Part shown: positions 1-8,612 of the stretch, one piece after another
How positions within the stretch are numbered: the stretch's first letter is position 1
Layout: every line of letters starts with the position of its first letter
NCBI GenBank assembly: GCA_900541865.1
Contig: UQLO01000006.1
Location: 28,546-92,545 of the forward strand
Length of the DNA stretch: 64,000 nucleotides
Reading direction: 5' to 3'
Origin: an uncultured Porphyromonadaceae bacterium
GTDB lineage: Bacteria > Bacteroidota > Bacteroidia > Bacteroidales > Muribaculaceae
Translations under genes and position numbers: made by a program
Notes under the pieces: generated by a model
The model's database searches: none
What the model saw: the letters and a program-made list of their open reading frames with translations, nothing else
What the model was told of the DNA's origin: nothing

Positions 1-2262
1 GGGATCGAGGCGGAAGCTGCCTATCTGGCGCAAAATAAGCTCACCGGTCCGCGAGAAGGAGCCGATGAGGGAGTCGACGCCGCAAGGCGAGCTGAAGGCG
101 GCGGCGAAGTCGCGGTTGGTGAGGTTGAGGTTTGTCAGGGAGTCGGTAGCGTCGAGGTGCAGACGGACGTCGCTCAGGGCGATTGTGCCGGAGAGCTGAC
201 GGTAGTACAAATCCTTGAGCACCACCGAGCCGCGATAAACACCGGTCTTGGGGCTGGCTTCGGCATCGAAGTCGGCGCTGATTTCCACCGTGCAAGGCTC
301 CGGGGTGAAGCCCAAGGCATGAAGGTCGAGGTTTCGGCCGTCGATGGCGGCGGTCCAGATGTATGTGTCGCCGTCGAGGTTGCCGGAGGCATCCAAAGTA
401 AGGTCGGCGTCGGAGTTGTCGGAGTTGAGATGAATGTCGGCGTGGCCGCCGGCGAGGTTGGCCTTGGCTGTTATGCCGCTGTAGCGCGTATTGTTGAAGG
501 TAAGGGCGGCCACATTGGCGTCGGCCTCGAGCGAAGTTTCGGAAGCGAAGGGGTCGTAGCCGTGGCCGGTGCCGTCGACCGAAGCCGTAACGTCCTCGAC
601 GCCCAAAAGCGGCATGAAGGCCTGCACCGGGAAGCGGGTAGCGGCCGCGTGGAGAGTATAGTCTGTTGCGCGGCTGTTCCAAAGGGCGTTGAGGCGGAGT
701 TCGCCGCTGCCCGTGGTGGCCGCGAGGTGCCCGTTGGCAACTCCGCTGTGCATTGCCACACGGCCGGTGAGCTGCAGCGGCGGTATGTTGATTTGTCGAG
801 CCGTAGACGGTTCGAGAAGTTCGTTTTTGAGTGCCGTTACATTTATAATACGTCCGTTGAGGGCCACATCGCCTTCGATGGCAGCCGGGTCCATGAAATT
901 GCCAACCCAGCCGTCGGCCGAGAGGGTCACGCAGCGGTTGATGCGCAGAGCCAAGTCGCTGATGTTGAGATGGCCGGTGGTGCCGTCGAGCTCACCGTCG
1001 AGTTCGATGGGGTTCTCCGAGGGCACGGCGGCCAGCATAGGCGCTGCCACAGGGAACATCCGGGCGAGGTCGGCGGGAGCGAAACCGCTCCGTATGGAGA
1101 GAGCCAGCGGCAAGTCGGGATCGGTGGCGAGGTCGCCCATGCCGAGTTTGCCGGAGAAGTCGGCCTCGGTGCCGGCGGGGGTGTCGAGGGCGAAGTCGCG
1201 GAAAGTGAGTGCTATAGAATCGATATCGAGGGTGCCGGCGGCGTGAAGAGTTACTCCGCAGCGCTCGGTGGCCGTCAGCTCGATGGGTATTCGCACTGTG
1301 GTGGCCTGATTGTAGAAGTCGTGGATTGCGAGGCTCATCCCCGAAGCCTGGATGTAGCCGAAGTCGAGGCCGGGCGTGGGGTGGTAACCGGCTGTGGTAT
1401 AGAGTCCTCGCGAGTCGGCGAAGGCAATACTGTCGATTGTCACCGTCCAGGGAGCCGTAACCGAAGTGTCGGCGGCGGCGGCGCGTTCCAAAGCGGCCTC
1501 CATAGGCGCGAAGGCTGCGAGCTGAGCCGAATCGGGCGCGATATATCGGGCATCGAGGCCGCGGCCGGTGAAGTTGTCCAGGGCGACCTTCTGCTCGAAG
1601 AGGTCTACAAGGCCTGCATTGAGCTCGGCGCGGGCGATGTGGGCCTTCAGAGTGTCGATCGAGGGCATAAGCCGCATGGTGTATGTGAAGTCGGAGAGCA
1701 CAAAGCGGTGCAGTCCGATTGTCATGCGCTGCGGCGGCGAGGCCGGCTTGACCACCGTATCGGGATTGAGAACCATTGCGAGCCTTCCGCCGGCGATGAG
1801 GCCTTCGGAGAGGGCAATATCCATGTCGCTCAGGCGCACTGTGGCCGGCCCTACGTAGAGCGAGTCGGCAGCTATGGTCATGAACATGGAGCTGTCGGGG
1901 CCTCCGATGCGGAAGCGGGCGTCGGCAATGTGGGCGCAGCTGAGGTCCACGTGGCCTATGAAGAGTCCCAGCGGATTGGCATCGGCCTCCAGAGAGCGTG
2001 CAGCCACGAGGGTGTCGGCGCCGTTGACAATGGCGAGCCCTCCCAGCTCGAGATTGAGCGGAAAGCGCAGCCGGAAGGAAGCCAGCTCGATGCGGGTGCC
2101 GTCTGCGCCGCTGCCGAAGCGGCCCAGCGCGGCCTCGCGCAGCATCGACTGTGCCCAGGGAGAGTACAGCACAATCACCAGACCGCACACCATCAGCAGC
2201 AGCCCCATGGCCACAAAGACCAGAGACTTAAGAGCTACGCGTGCTATGTTTTTGAAAGTCAC
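1..2262 (-). CDS. tamB: TamB/AsmA-like translocation and assembly module protein, N-terminal part (cut by window edge)
   Basis: The minus frame is open from 2262 through base 1 (754 codons, no stop), so the C-terminal part lies outside the window. The protein starts with a short basic stretch, then one hydrophobic helix (about residues 10-32, rich in V, A, M and L), then a long repetitive beta-rich region with many LDG, ADGL and IDSI segments. This is the layout of inner-membrane-anchored, periplasm-spanning TamB/AsmA proteins, which help insert outer-membrane proteins or move lipids. The start is taken as GTG at 2262 because no ATG exists in this frame between the upstream stop (about 2341) and the hydrophobic helix. 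Family members are usually 1,300-1,600 residues, so roughly half is present. The family call rests on architecture rather than a catalytic motif. Confidence 0.75.
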   Translation of the reverse strand, partial: MTFKNIARVALKSLVFVAMGLLLMVCGLVIVLYSPWAQSMLREAALGRFGSGADGTRIELASFRLRFPLNLELGGLAIVNGADTLVAARSLEADANPLGLFIGHVDLSCAHIADARFRIGGPDSSMFMTIAADSLYVGPATVRLSDMDIALSEGLIAGGRLAMVLNPDTVVKPASPPQRMTIGLHRFVLSDFTYTMRLMPSIDTLKAHIARAELNAGLVDLFEQKVALDNFTGRGLDARYIAPDSAQLAAFAPMEAALERAAAADTSVTAPWTVTIDSIAFADSRGLYTTAGYHPTPGLDFGYIQASGMSLAIHDFYNQATTVRIPIELTATERCGVTLHAAGTLDIDSIALTFRDFALDTPAGTEADFSGKLGMGDLATDPDLPLALSIRSGFAPADLARMFPVAAPMLAAVPSENPIELDGELDGTTGHLNISDLALRINRCVTLSADGWVGNFMDPAAIEGDVALNGRIINVTALKNELLEPSTARQINIPPLQLTGRVAMHSGVANGHLAATTGSGELRLNALWNSRATDYTLHAAATRFPVQAFMPLLGVEDVTASVDGTGHGYDPFASETSLEADANVAALTFNNTRYSGITAKANLAGGHADIHLNSDNSDADLTLDASGNLDGDTYIWTAAIDGRNLDLHALGFTPEPCTVEISADFDAEASPKTGVYRGSVVLKDLYYRQLSGTIALSDVRLHLDATDSLTNLNLTNRDFAAAFSSPCGVDSLIGSFSRTGELILRQIGSFRLDP

Positions 2263-2370
2263 GACAAAAAGGGTGTGATGAAACGTGAGTGTGATGAATG
2301 TGGACTGTACAAATACGAACGCCCGTCGGCCTGCAAAAGTTCACCGGCGCGCCTTCACCCTGCAAAGGTA

Positions 2371-2380
2371 CGCCAAAATC
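2371..2380 (-). promoter_or_regulatory. Probable promoter -7 box for tamB
   Basis: Read on the minus strand, the sequence contains TACCTTTG, which fits the Bacteroidetes -7 consensus TAnnTTTG. It lies about 110 nt upstream of the GTG start. No good TTTG element is seen at the usual 19-21 nt spacing, so this is a half-match. Confidence 0.4.
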
Positions 2381-2486
2381 CCGAGAAAACGGCAGAAATG
2401 TCAATCGAGAACGGCGATAGAGCCGCTCTCCTGAAGCGGGGGCGTAAAAAAAACGGTATGCATTTCACCGAATGGGAATAAATGAG

Positions 2487-2494
2487 TACCTTTG
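2487..2494 (+). promoter_or_regulatory. Probable promoter -7 box for the patatin-led operon
   Basis: TACCTTTG fits TAnnTTTG and lies 18 nt before the ATG at 2513, implying a leader of about 12 nt. It also argues against an earlier TTG start at 2492, which would sit inside the promoter. The 2263-2512 interval holds only this and the divergent tamB box; I see no gene in it. Confidence 0.45.
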
Positions 2495-2512
2495 CGGAAG
2501 ATTTGCACGCGT

Positions 2513-3349
2513 ATGGATTCTAACCAGACAAATACTGCCCCCCGCCCGTACCGCCTCGGCGTGGCCCTGAGCGGCGGCGGCGCTCGCGGTTTTGCCCATG
2601 CGGGCGCCCTGCTGGCCATCGAGGAGGCCGGACTGCGCCCCGACGTCATTGCCGGCGTCAGCGCCGGCTCCATAGTTGCCGTGCTCTATGCCGGCGGCGT
2701 TCGCCCCATCGACATGCCCGACCTTTTCGCCAAAGCCAATATGCGCGACTTCGCCGAGCTCAGTTTCGGCGCCGGCGGCCTCTTCAGCATCGACAAAATA
2801 CAGCGGTTCATCTACAACGCCATTGCTCCGGCGCGACGTCTCGAAGACCTCCGCATACCTACTTATATAGGCGTTACAGACCTCGACCGCGGCGTGCCCG
2901 CCGTGTTCGACCGCGGCGAAATAGGTCCGCGAATGGTGGCCTCGTGCTCTATTCCGATAGTATTCAAACCGATGAAAATCGACGGGGTGCACTACGTCGA
3001 CGGCGGCGTGCTCCGCAACCATCCCGCATGGATTATCCGCGACAAATGCGACTTCCTCATCGGTGTAAACGTGAGCCCGCTCGACACCGACAACCGCTAC
3101 CGCAACCTCATCGACGTGGCGCTGCGCACCTACAACCTGATGGCGAAGGCCAACCAGTCGCACGACATGGAGATGTGCGACATCTCGGTGGAGACGCCCG
3201 AAATAGCGCACTACGCCGTGTTCAATCTCAAAAACATCAAGAACATTTTCCTGAGCGGCTACATCCACACCCGGCGCGCACTGCGAAACGCCGGAATGTG
3301 GAATCCGCAGGGCCCGGCACCGAGGGTGCCAAACCTCAACGAGCCATGA
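2513..3349 (+). CDS. Patatin-like phospholipase family protein
   Basis: Encodes 278 aa of the bacterial patatin (RssA/YlbK-like) family, serine acyl hydrolases acting on phospholipids or lipids. The oxyanion-hole glycine motif (SGGGARG), the nucleophile elbow GVSAGS with Ser50, and the catalytic aspartate in VDGGV (Asp163) are all present, giving an intact Ser-Asp dyad. No signal peptide or membrane helix is evident, so it is probably cytoplasmic or peripherally membrane-bound. ATG at 2513 was chosen because the promoter box ends at 2494. Its stop overlaps the start of the next gene (ATGA at 3346-3349), suggesting translational coupling with the GH13 enzyme. The physiological substrate cannot be told from sequence. 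Confidence 0.9.
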   Translation: MDSNQTNTAPRPYRLGVALSGGGARGFAHAGALLAIEEAGLRPDVIAGVSAGSIVAVLYAGGVRPIDMPDLFAKANMRDFAELSFGAGGLFSIDKIQRFIYNAIAPARRLEDLRIPTYIGVTDLDRGVPAVFDRGEIGPRMVASCSIPIVFKPMKIDGVHYVDGGVLRNHPAWIIRDKCDFLIGVNVSPLDTDNRYRNLIDVALRTYNLMAKANQSHDMEMCDISVETPEIAHYAVFNLKNIKNIFLSGYIHTRRALRNAGMWNPQGPAPRVPNLNEP

Positions 3350-5124
3350 CTTCCGCCAAGAAAACCAATAAACCCGCCAGCGCCCCGCAGCCCGCGGCAA
3401 AACCGGTCATCTATCAGCTGATGACGCGACTGTTCACCAACTACTGCGACACTCCGCAGGTGAACGGCACCCTCGAAACCAACGGCTCCGGCAAACTCAA
3501 CCTCATCAACTCCACCATACTGGCCAACATCGCCGACTTGGGCGCGACCCACGTGTGGTTCACCGGCGTGATTGAGCACGCCCACAACGCCGACTACACC
3601 GCCTACGGCATACCGCGCCACAATGCGCACGTGGTCAAAGGCAACGCCGGCAGCCCCTACGCCATCACCGACTACTACGACATCGACCCCGACCTGGCCG
3701 TCGACGTTCCGAACCGCATGGCAGAATTCGAGGCCCTGGTGGAGCGCACGCACCGCGCCGGCCTTAAGGTGGTTATTGACTTCGTGCCCAACCACGTCGG
3801 CCGCCAGTATGCCTCCGACGCCAAACCGGCCGGCATAAGCGACTTCGGCCAGGGCGACAACCCGGAGATGTTCTTCCGCCGCGACAACAACTTCTACTAT
3901 ATCACCCGCCAGCAGTTCGCACCCTCCATCGACCTGGGCAGCGGAGCCGACCAGTACGTCGAATTTCCCGCCAAGGCCTCCGGCAACGACTGCTTCACAG
4001 CCTTTCCGGGCCGCAACGACTGGTACGACACCGTCAAGCTCAACTACGGCGTAGACCCCGGCAACCCCACTCCGAGTTTCGACCCCGTACCGGACACTTG
4101 GTTCAAGATGCTCCACATTCTGCGTTTCTGGGCCGCTAAGGGCGTCGACGCTTTCCGCTGCGACATGGTCCATATGGTGCCCCTGGAGTTCTGGGAGTGG
4201 GCCGTTCCGCAGGTCAAGAGCCACTATCCCGGCACGCAGTTCATAGCCGAAATCTACGACGTCGGCCTCTACCGCCCCTACATAGAGCGCGGCGGATTCG
4301 ACTACCTCTACGACAAGGTGAATCTCTACGACACCCTGCGCGCCATAGAAACCGCCAACCACTCGGCGGCAACACTGACAAACTGCTGGCAGACCGTAGA
4401 AGGCATCGGTGGCAATATGCTCAACTTCCTGGAGAACCACGACGAACAGCGCTTCGCCAGCCCCTTCTACGCCGGCGACGCCGCCAAGGTGACGCCCTCG
4501 CTGGTGGTGAGCACGTTGATGGGCACCGGGCCCATGATGATCTACTTCGGTCAGGAGCTGGGCGAGCCCGGCACCGACGCCGAGGGCTACAGCGGCCTGG
4601 ACGGCCGCACCACCATATTCGACTATTGGAGCGTGGCCACGGTGCGCCGCTGGCTCAACCGCGGCGACTGCCGCGGCCCCCTGACGGCCGACCAAAAGAA
4701 GCTCCGCGTGCTCTACCGCCGCGTGCTGCGCCTGGCAAACTGCGAAGCTGCCGCCGCCCGCGGCGCCTTCTTCGACCTTATGTACGTCAACTACTCCAAT
4801 CCGGAGGTCAACCCGCACCGCCACTACATCTTCCTGCGCCACTTCGAAGGCGAGCTGCTGGTGGTGGCCGTCAACTTCGGCGAGTCCGACAGCACGCTGC
4901 GCGTCAACATTCCGGTCCACGCCTTCGAGTGTCTGGGCATGCCCCAGGGCATCGACCCGGCCGCCGTCGAGTTGCTCACCGGCACCGTGGCGCCCAAGCG
5001 GCTGAGCGCCACCGAGCCCTTCGAGGCTTTCGTGCCGGCCCACGGCGCCGCCGTGTGGAAACTCACGGCGCAGTCCATGAAGCCGCTCGAGCATGCGGGC
5101 GCCCCAACATCGGCAGAAAAATAA
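3346..5124 (+). CDS. GH13 alpha-amylase family glycoside hydrolase
   Basis: Encodes 592 aa. A GH13 (beta/alpha)8 barrel spans about residues 20-480, followed by a C-terminal beta domain. The triad is visible: nucleophile Asp273 in AFRCDMVH, acid/base Glu302 in FIAEIYD, and Asp366 in LENHDEQR. The conserved region-I-like segment DFVPNHVG is also present. There is no signal peptide, so it probably acts in the cytoplasm on alpha-glucans or maltodextrins, for example stored glycogen. The start is the ATG overlapping the patatin stop; an upstream in-frame extension lies wholly inside the patatin gene and was rejected. prs follows after 23 nt. Substrate specificity within GH13 is not resolved. Confidence 0.9.
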   Translation: MTSAKKTNKPASAPQPAAKPVIYQLMTRLFTNYCDTPQVNGTLETNGSGKLNLINSTILANIADLGATHVWFTGVIEHAHNADYTAYGIPRHNAHVVKGNAGSPYAITDYYDIDPDLAVDVPNRMAEFEALVERTHRAGLKVVIDFVPNHVGRQYASDAKPAGISDFGQGDNPEMFFRRDNNFYYITRQQFAPSIDLGSGADQYVEFPAKASGNDCFTAFPGRNDWYDTVKLNYGVDPGNPTPSFDPVPDTWFKMLHILRFWAAKGVDAFRCDMVHMVPLEFWEWAVPQVKSHYPGTQFIAEIYDVGLYRPYIERGGFDYLYDKVNLYDTLRAIETANHSAATLTNCWQTVEGIGGNMLNFLENHDEQRFASPFYAGDAAKVTPSLVVSTLMGTGPMMIYFGQELGEPGTDAEGYSGLDGRTTIFDYWSVATVRRWLNRGDCRGPLTADQKKLRVLYRRVLRLANCEAAAARGAFFDLMYVNYSNPEVNPHRHYIFLRHFEGELLVVAVNFGESDSTLRVNIPVHAFECLGMPQGIDPAAVELLTGTVAPKRLSATEPFEAFVPAHGAAVWKLTAQSMKPLEHAGAPTSAEK

Positions 5125-5147
5125 ACTACCTTCATACGTCATATCCA

Positions 5148-6092
5148 ATGGATACTCCTAATCCCACTTTCAAGATTTTCGCCGGCGAAGCTTCGCGCTA
5201 TATGGCCGAGGAAATCTGCAAAGAACTCGGTGTAGAACTCGGCAACATGAAAATCGACCATTTTGCCGACGGTGAATTCGAAGTATGCTTCGAGGAATCC
5301 GTACGCGGCCGCCAGGTGTTCCTTGTGCAGAGCACCTTCCCGAACTGCGACAACCTCATGGAGCTGCTTCTGATGATAGATGCCGCCAAGCGCGCCTCGG
5401 CCAGCAACGTAGTTGCCGTGATGCCCTACTTCGGCTGGGCACGCCAGGACCGCAAGGACAAGCCGCGCGTGAGCATCGCCGCCAAGCTCGTCAGCGACAT
5501 GCTGGTTACCGCCGGCGCCGACCGCGTCATCACCATGGACCTGCACGCCGACCAGATTCAGGGCTTCTTCAACATCCCCGTCGACCACCTGTACGCTTCG
5601 TCGGTGTTCATTCCCTACATCCAGAGCCTCAAACTGGAGGATATGGTCATCGCCACTCCCGACGTCGGCGGTGCCAAGCGCGCCAACAACTACGCCAAGT
5701 ATCTCGATGTGCCCCTGGTGCTCTGCCACAAGCAGCGCGCCAAGGCTAACGTGGTGGCCAAGATGACCGTTATCGGCGACGTCAAGGACAAAAACGTTAT
5801 CCTGGTCGACGATATGGTCGACACCGCCGGCACCATCACCAAGGCCGCCGACCTTATGAAGGAAAACGGCGCCAAGAGCGTACGCGCACTCTGCTCCCAC
5901 GCCATCATGAGCGACCCCGCCAGCGAACGCGTCGACAACTGCGCCCTCGAGGAGATGATTTTCACAAACTCCATCCCCTTCCGCAAGGAGTGCCGCAAGG
6001 CCACCATCATCTCGGTGGCCCGCCTCTTCGCCGACACCATCCGCCGCGTTCACTCCAACCAGAGTATCTCTTCGCAATACCTTATTAAATAA
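5148..6092 (+). CDS. prs: Ribose-phosphate pyrophosphokinase (PRPP synthetase)
   Basis: Encodes 314 aa, the normal length for class I PRPP synthetase, which makes 5-phosphoribosyl-1-pyrophosphate from ribose 5-phosphate and ATP for nucleotide, His, Trp and NAD synthesis. Visible motifs are the N-terminal FAGEAS and FADGEFEV segments, the catalytic flexible loop YFGWARQDRKDKPR, the metal-binding ITMDLHADQIQGFF, and the PRPP-binding loop VILVDDMVDTAGT. It is cytoplasmic and hexameric in the family. The stop is followed after one base by the GTG of the dehydrogenase gene. A tRNA usually near prs in some genomes is not seen here. Confidence 0.97.
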   Translation: MDTPNPTFKIFAGEASRYMAEEICKELGVELGNMKIDHFADGEFEVCFEESVRGRQVFLVQSTFPNCDNLMELLLMIDAAKRASASNVVAVMPYFGWARQDRKDKPRVSIAAKLVSDMLVTAGADRVITMDLHADQIQGFFNIPVDHLYASSVFIPYIQSLKLEDMVIATPDVGGAKRANNYAKYLDVPLVLCHKQRAKANVVAKMTVIGDVKDKNVILVDDMVDTAGTITKAADLMKENGAKSVRALCSHAIMSDPASERVDNCALEEMIFTNSIPFRKECRKATIISVARLFADTIRRVHSNQSISSQYLIK

Positions 6093-6093
6093 A

Positions 6094-7062
6094 GTGAAGT
6101 TCGACCGTCTTGTCGTTCTCGACGCCCACACTCTCTATCCCGCCGGCGACAGCCGGTGGGATGTGTTTGCCGACTATGCCGCTTCGTGCACCTTCTACGA
6201 GCGCACTCGCTCCGAAGAGCTTGCCGAACGCATTGCCGGCGCCGACGCCGTGCTCACCAACAAGGTAGCTCTCGACGCCGGCGTCTTCGCCGACAATCCG
6301 TCTCTGCGCTATGTCGGCGTGCTTGCCACGGGCTACAACATCGTCGACACCGCGGCGGCTGCCGCCGCCGGGGTGACAGTCACCAACGTGCCGGCCTACA
6401 GCACTGCCTCGGTGGCCCAGACGGCCATCGCCCTTCTGCTGGCGGCAGCTCAGCACGTCGAGGTCTACGCCCACGAAAACGCCATGGGGCGCTGGGCAGA
6501 GTCGCTCGACTTCAGCTATCGCCTGGGCGAATGGCACGAGCTGGCCGGCAAGACTATAGGCATCGTAGGCTTCGGCAACACCGGGAGCGCCACCGCGGCC
6601 ATAGCCTCCGCTCTGGGCATGAAGGTGGCTGTGTATACCTCCAAGGCGCAGGAGGCTCTGCCGCAGGGCTATCGCAAGGTTTCGCTCGACGAGATTTTCG
6701 CCGACTCCGACGTTGTCAGCCTCCACTGCCCTCTCACTCCCGACACCCGGAATATGGTCAATGCCGAGCGCCTGGCTTCCATGAAGCCCTCGGCCATACT
6801 TATCAACACAGCCCGCGGGCCTCTTGTCGACGAGTATGCCCTCGCAGTGGCACTCTCCACAGGCATAATAGCCGCCGCCGGGCTGGATGTGATGGCTCAG
6901 GAGCCTCCCGTGCCGGAAAATCCGCTCATCGACTGCCACAACTGCCTCATCACTCCTCATATAGCATGGGCTTCGGCCGAGGCCAGAGCCCGACTCATGG
7001 ACACAACTATCGGCAATGTGCGGGCCTTCCTCGACGGAAAGCCCCGCAATGTCGTGAACTAA
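6094..7062 (+). CDS. D-2-hydroxyacid dehydrogenase (glycerate/hydroxypyruvate reductase-like)
   Basis: Encodes 322 aa of the NAD(P)-dependent D-isomer 2-hydroxyacid dehydrogenase family. The Rossmann glycine motif GFGNTGS is present, as are the catalytic residues Arg241 (NTARGPLVD), Glu270 (MAQEPP) and His289 (TPHIAWAS). The Ser-Val-Ala-Gln segment before the NAD domain and overall similarity in layout point to the HprA-like glycerate dehydrogenase subgroup, but the exact 2-oxoacid is uncertain. The start is GTG at 6094, one base after the prs stop; no ATG gives a full N-terminal domain. It is probably cotranscribed with prs. Confidence 0.88.
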   Translation: MKFDRLVVLDAHTLYPAGDSRWDVFADYAASCTFYERTRSEELAERIAGADAVLTNKVALDAGVFADNPSLRYVGVLATGYNIVDTAAAAAAGVTVTNVPAYSTASVAQTAIALLLAAAQHVEVYAHENAMGRWAESLDFSYRLGEWHELAGKTIGIVGFGNTGSATAAIASALGMKVAVYTSKAQEALPQGYRKVSLDEIFADSDVVSLHCPLTPDTRNMVNAERLASMKPSAILINTARGPLVDEYALAVALSTGIIAAAGLDVMAQEPPVPENPLIDCHNCLITPHIAWASAEARARLMDTTIGNVRAFLDGKPRNVVN

Positions 7063-7072
7063 AACATACTAC

Positions 7073-8401
7073 ATGACACACACAATGCTCAAAGCAGCCG
7101 CGGCCTCCGCGCTGCTTATCGGCTCGGTTTGCACCGCCGGTGCGGAGGGCTATCAGATCAACACCCTCAGCGCCCGCCAGAATGGTATGGGCCACACCGG
7201 CACCTCCCTCAAATTAGGCGCGGAAAGCATGATTTTCAACCCCGCCGCCCTTGCTTTCATGGAAGACAACATCCAGGTATCGGCCACCGGCACCTTCCTC
7301 TTCTCGCACGCCTCGGCCACGGTTGCCGACGGCACCAAATACACCACCTCCAACGGTGCCGCAACCCCTCTGGCCGTCAACCTGGCTATGAAAATCTACG
7401 ATAACTTCAGCGCCGGCATCAGCTTCTACACTCCCTACGGCAGCGGCATCAACTGGGGCGACAACTGGCCCGGAGCCACTCTGAATCAGTCGGTTTCGCT
7501 GCGTATGTACACCGTACAGCCCACTCTGAGCTGGCGTATACTGCCCAATCTCTCCATCGGCGCGGGCGCTATGGTGACCTGGGGCACCGTCGACCTCGAC
7601 AAGGGCCTTATCGACCCGACCACCGTCAACGGCCTGCTCGCTCTGGCGGGCAGCGACTACCGCTTCACCGACACCCCCGCCAGCGTGAACCTCAACGGCA
7701 AAGCCGCCACTACGGTCGGAGTACACGTCGGCGCCATGTGGGACATCAACAGCCGTTGGACCATCGGGGCCGACTTCCGCTCCAAGATGACCCTGAAGGT
7801 GAAGAGCGGGCAGGCAAGCGTGCGCTATGCCAACGAGCTGGCACAAGGCCTGCTGCAGGACAAGCTCAACCTCATCAACGAGGCCAACTTCGCCGCATCC
7901 ATGCCGGCTGCCGCCGTGCTCACCTTCGGCGCTTCCTTCCGCCCCACAAAGCGGCTCACTCTGGCTCTGGAAGCACAATGGACCTACTGGAGCGCATACA
8001 AGGACCTCAACATCGACTTCCTCAGCGAAGCCCTCACCCCCTACGACCAGCATATCATCAAGGACTACCGCAACTCCTGGACCTTCCACGCCGGCGCGCA
8101 GTACGCCCTGACAAATCGATTCGACGTGCGTCTCGGCCTTATGGTCGACACCACGCCCGTCAACGACAGTTACTACAATCCCGAAACGCCCGGCATGACC
8201 AAAATAGAGCCCTCCTGCGGCTTCTCCTTCCGCCCCGTAAAGAACTTCAGCATCGACGCCTCGCTGCTCTACGTGGCCGGTCTGGGCCGCGACGGCAGCT
8301 GCCCCGTGCCCAACCTGCTCACCGGGCAGGACGGCACATTCGCCGCCCACTACAAAGTGCACGCCTGGAGCCCCGCAATCGGAGCCACCGTGCAGTTCTG
8401 A
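7073..8401 (+). CDS. OmpP1/FadL family outer-membrane transport protein
   Basis: Encodes 442 aa with a signal peptide of about 24 residues ending near TAGAEG. The mature start (GYQINTLSARQNGMGHTGTS) followed by ESMIFNPAALAF is the conserved FadL hatch signature (NPA motif). Aromatic alternating beta-strand pattern continues to a terminal VQF, as expected for a C-terminal outer-membrane beta strand. FadL-type barrels let hydrophobic compounds such as fatty acids cross the outer membrane. It ends the operon: a strong terminator follows 24 nt after the stop. Its position with a patatin lipase is suggestive of lipid handling, but that link is inference. Confidence 0.9.
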   Translation: MTHTMLKAAAASALLIGSVCTAGAEGYQINTLSARQNGMGHTGTSLKLGAESMIFNPAALAFMEDNIQVSATGTFLFSHASATVADGTKYTTSNGAATPLAVNLAMKIYDNFSAGISFYTPYGSGINWGDNWPGATLNQSVSLRMYTVQPTLSWRILPNLSIGAGAMVTWGTVDLDKGLIDPTTVNGLLALAGSDYRFTDTPASVNLNGKAATTVGVHVGAMWDINSRWTIGADFRSKMTLKVKSGQASVRYANELAQGLLQDKLNLINEANFAASMPAAAVLTFGASFRPTKRLTLALEAQWTYWSAYKDLNIDFLSEALTPYDQHIIKDYRNSWTFHAGAQYALTNRFDVRLGLMVDTTPVNDSYYNPETPGMTKIEPSCGFSFRPVKNFSIDASLLYVAGLGRDGSCPVPNLLTGQDGTFAAHYKVHAWSPAIGATVQF

Positions 8402-8424
8402 CCCTAAGACCCCAGAGTGACCTA

Positions 8425-8458
8425 CGCCCGGAATGACTGTCATTCCGGGCGTTTTTTT
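8425..8458 (+). terminator. Rho-independent terminator after the FadL gene
   Basis: A perfect 12-bp stem (CGCCCGGAATGA / TCATTCCGGGCG) with a 3-nt loop is followed by seven T residues. It ends the patatin-to-FadL run. Confidence 0.92.
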
Positions 8459-8519
8459 GTCGGTTCTAAAAAGCGAATGATAATTTTCGGTTACTTTAAC
8501 ATATTTTATGATATAAATA

Positions 8520-8550
8520 TTTGATTCTAACATTTTTTTAGTCAAATTTG
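8520..8550 (+). promoter_or_regulatory. Promoter of the large FN3 secreted protein
   Basis: TTTG at 8520-8523, 19 nt spacer, then CAAATTTG at 8543-8550, close to the Bacteroidetes consensus TTTG-N19-TAnnTTTG (one mismatch, C for T). It predicts a start near 8557 and a leader of about 57 nt. The surrounding 8465-8545 stretch is unusually AT-rich for this window. Confidence 0.6.
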
Positions 8551-8612
8551 CAGCCGAACCTTTTCTCCTTTCATTTCCATATCTATCCCATTCATTTCCC
8601 CACAAACCAAGC

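Noticed and set aside
157..2481. 774-codon open frame on the plus strand
   Set aside because: It is antisense to the TamB-like frame, has no recognisable domain, and runs past the tamB and patatin promoters. It is a by-product of high GC and the codon pattern of the opposite strand.
2492..2515. Earlier TTG start for the patatin gene
   Set aside because: The codon lies inside the TACCTTTG promoter box, and the ATG at 2513 gives the family-typical N-terminus.
3259..5148. 629-codon minus-strand frame opposite the GH13 gene
   Set aside because: Entirely antisense to a gene with intact catalytic residues; Val/Gly/His-rich shadow composition and no motif.
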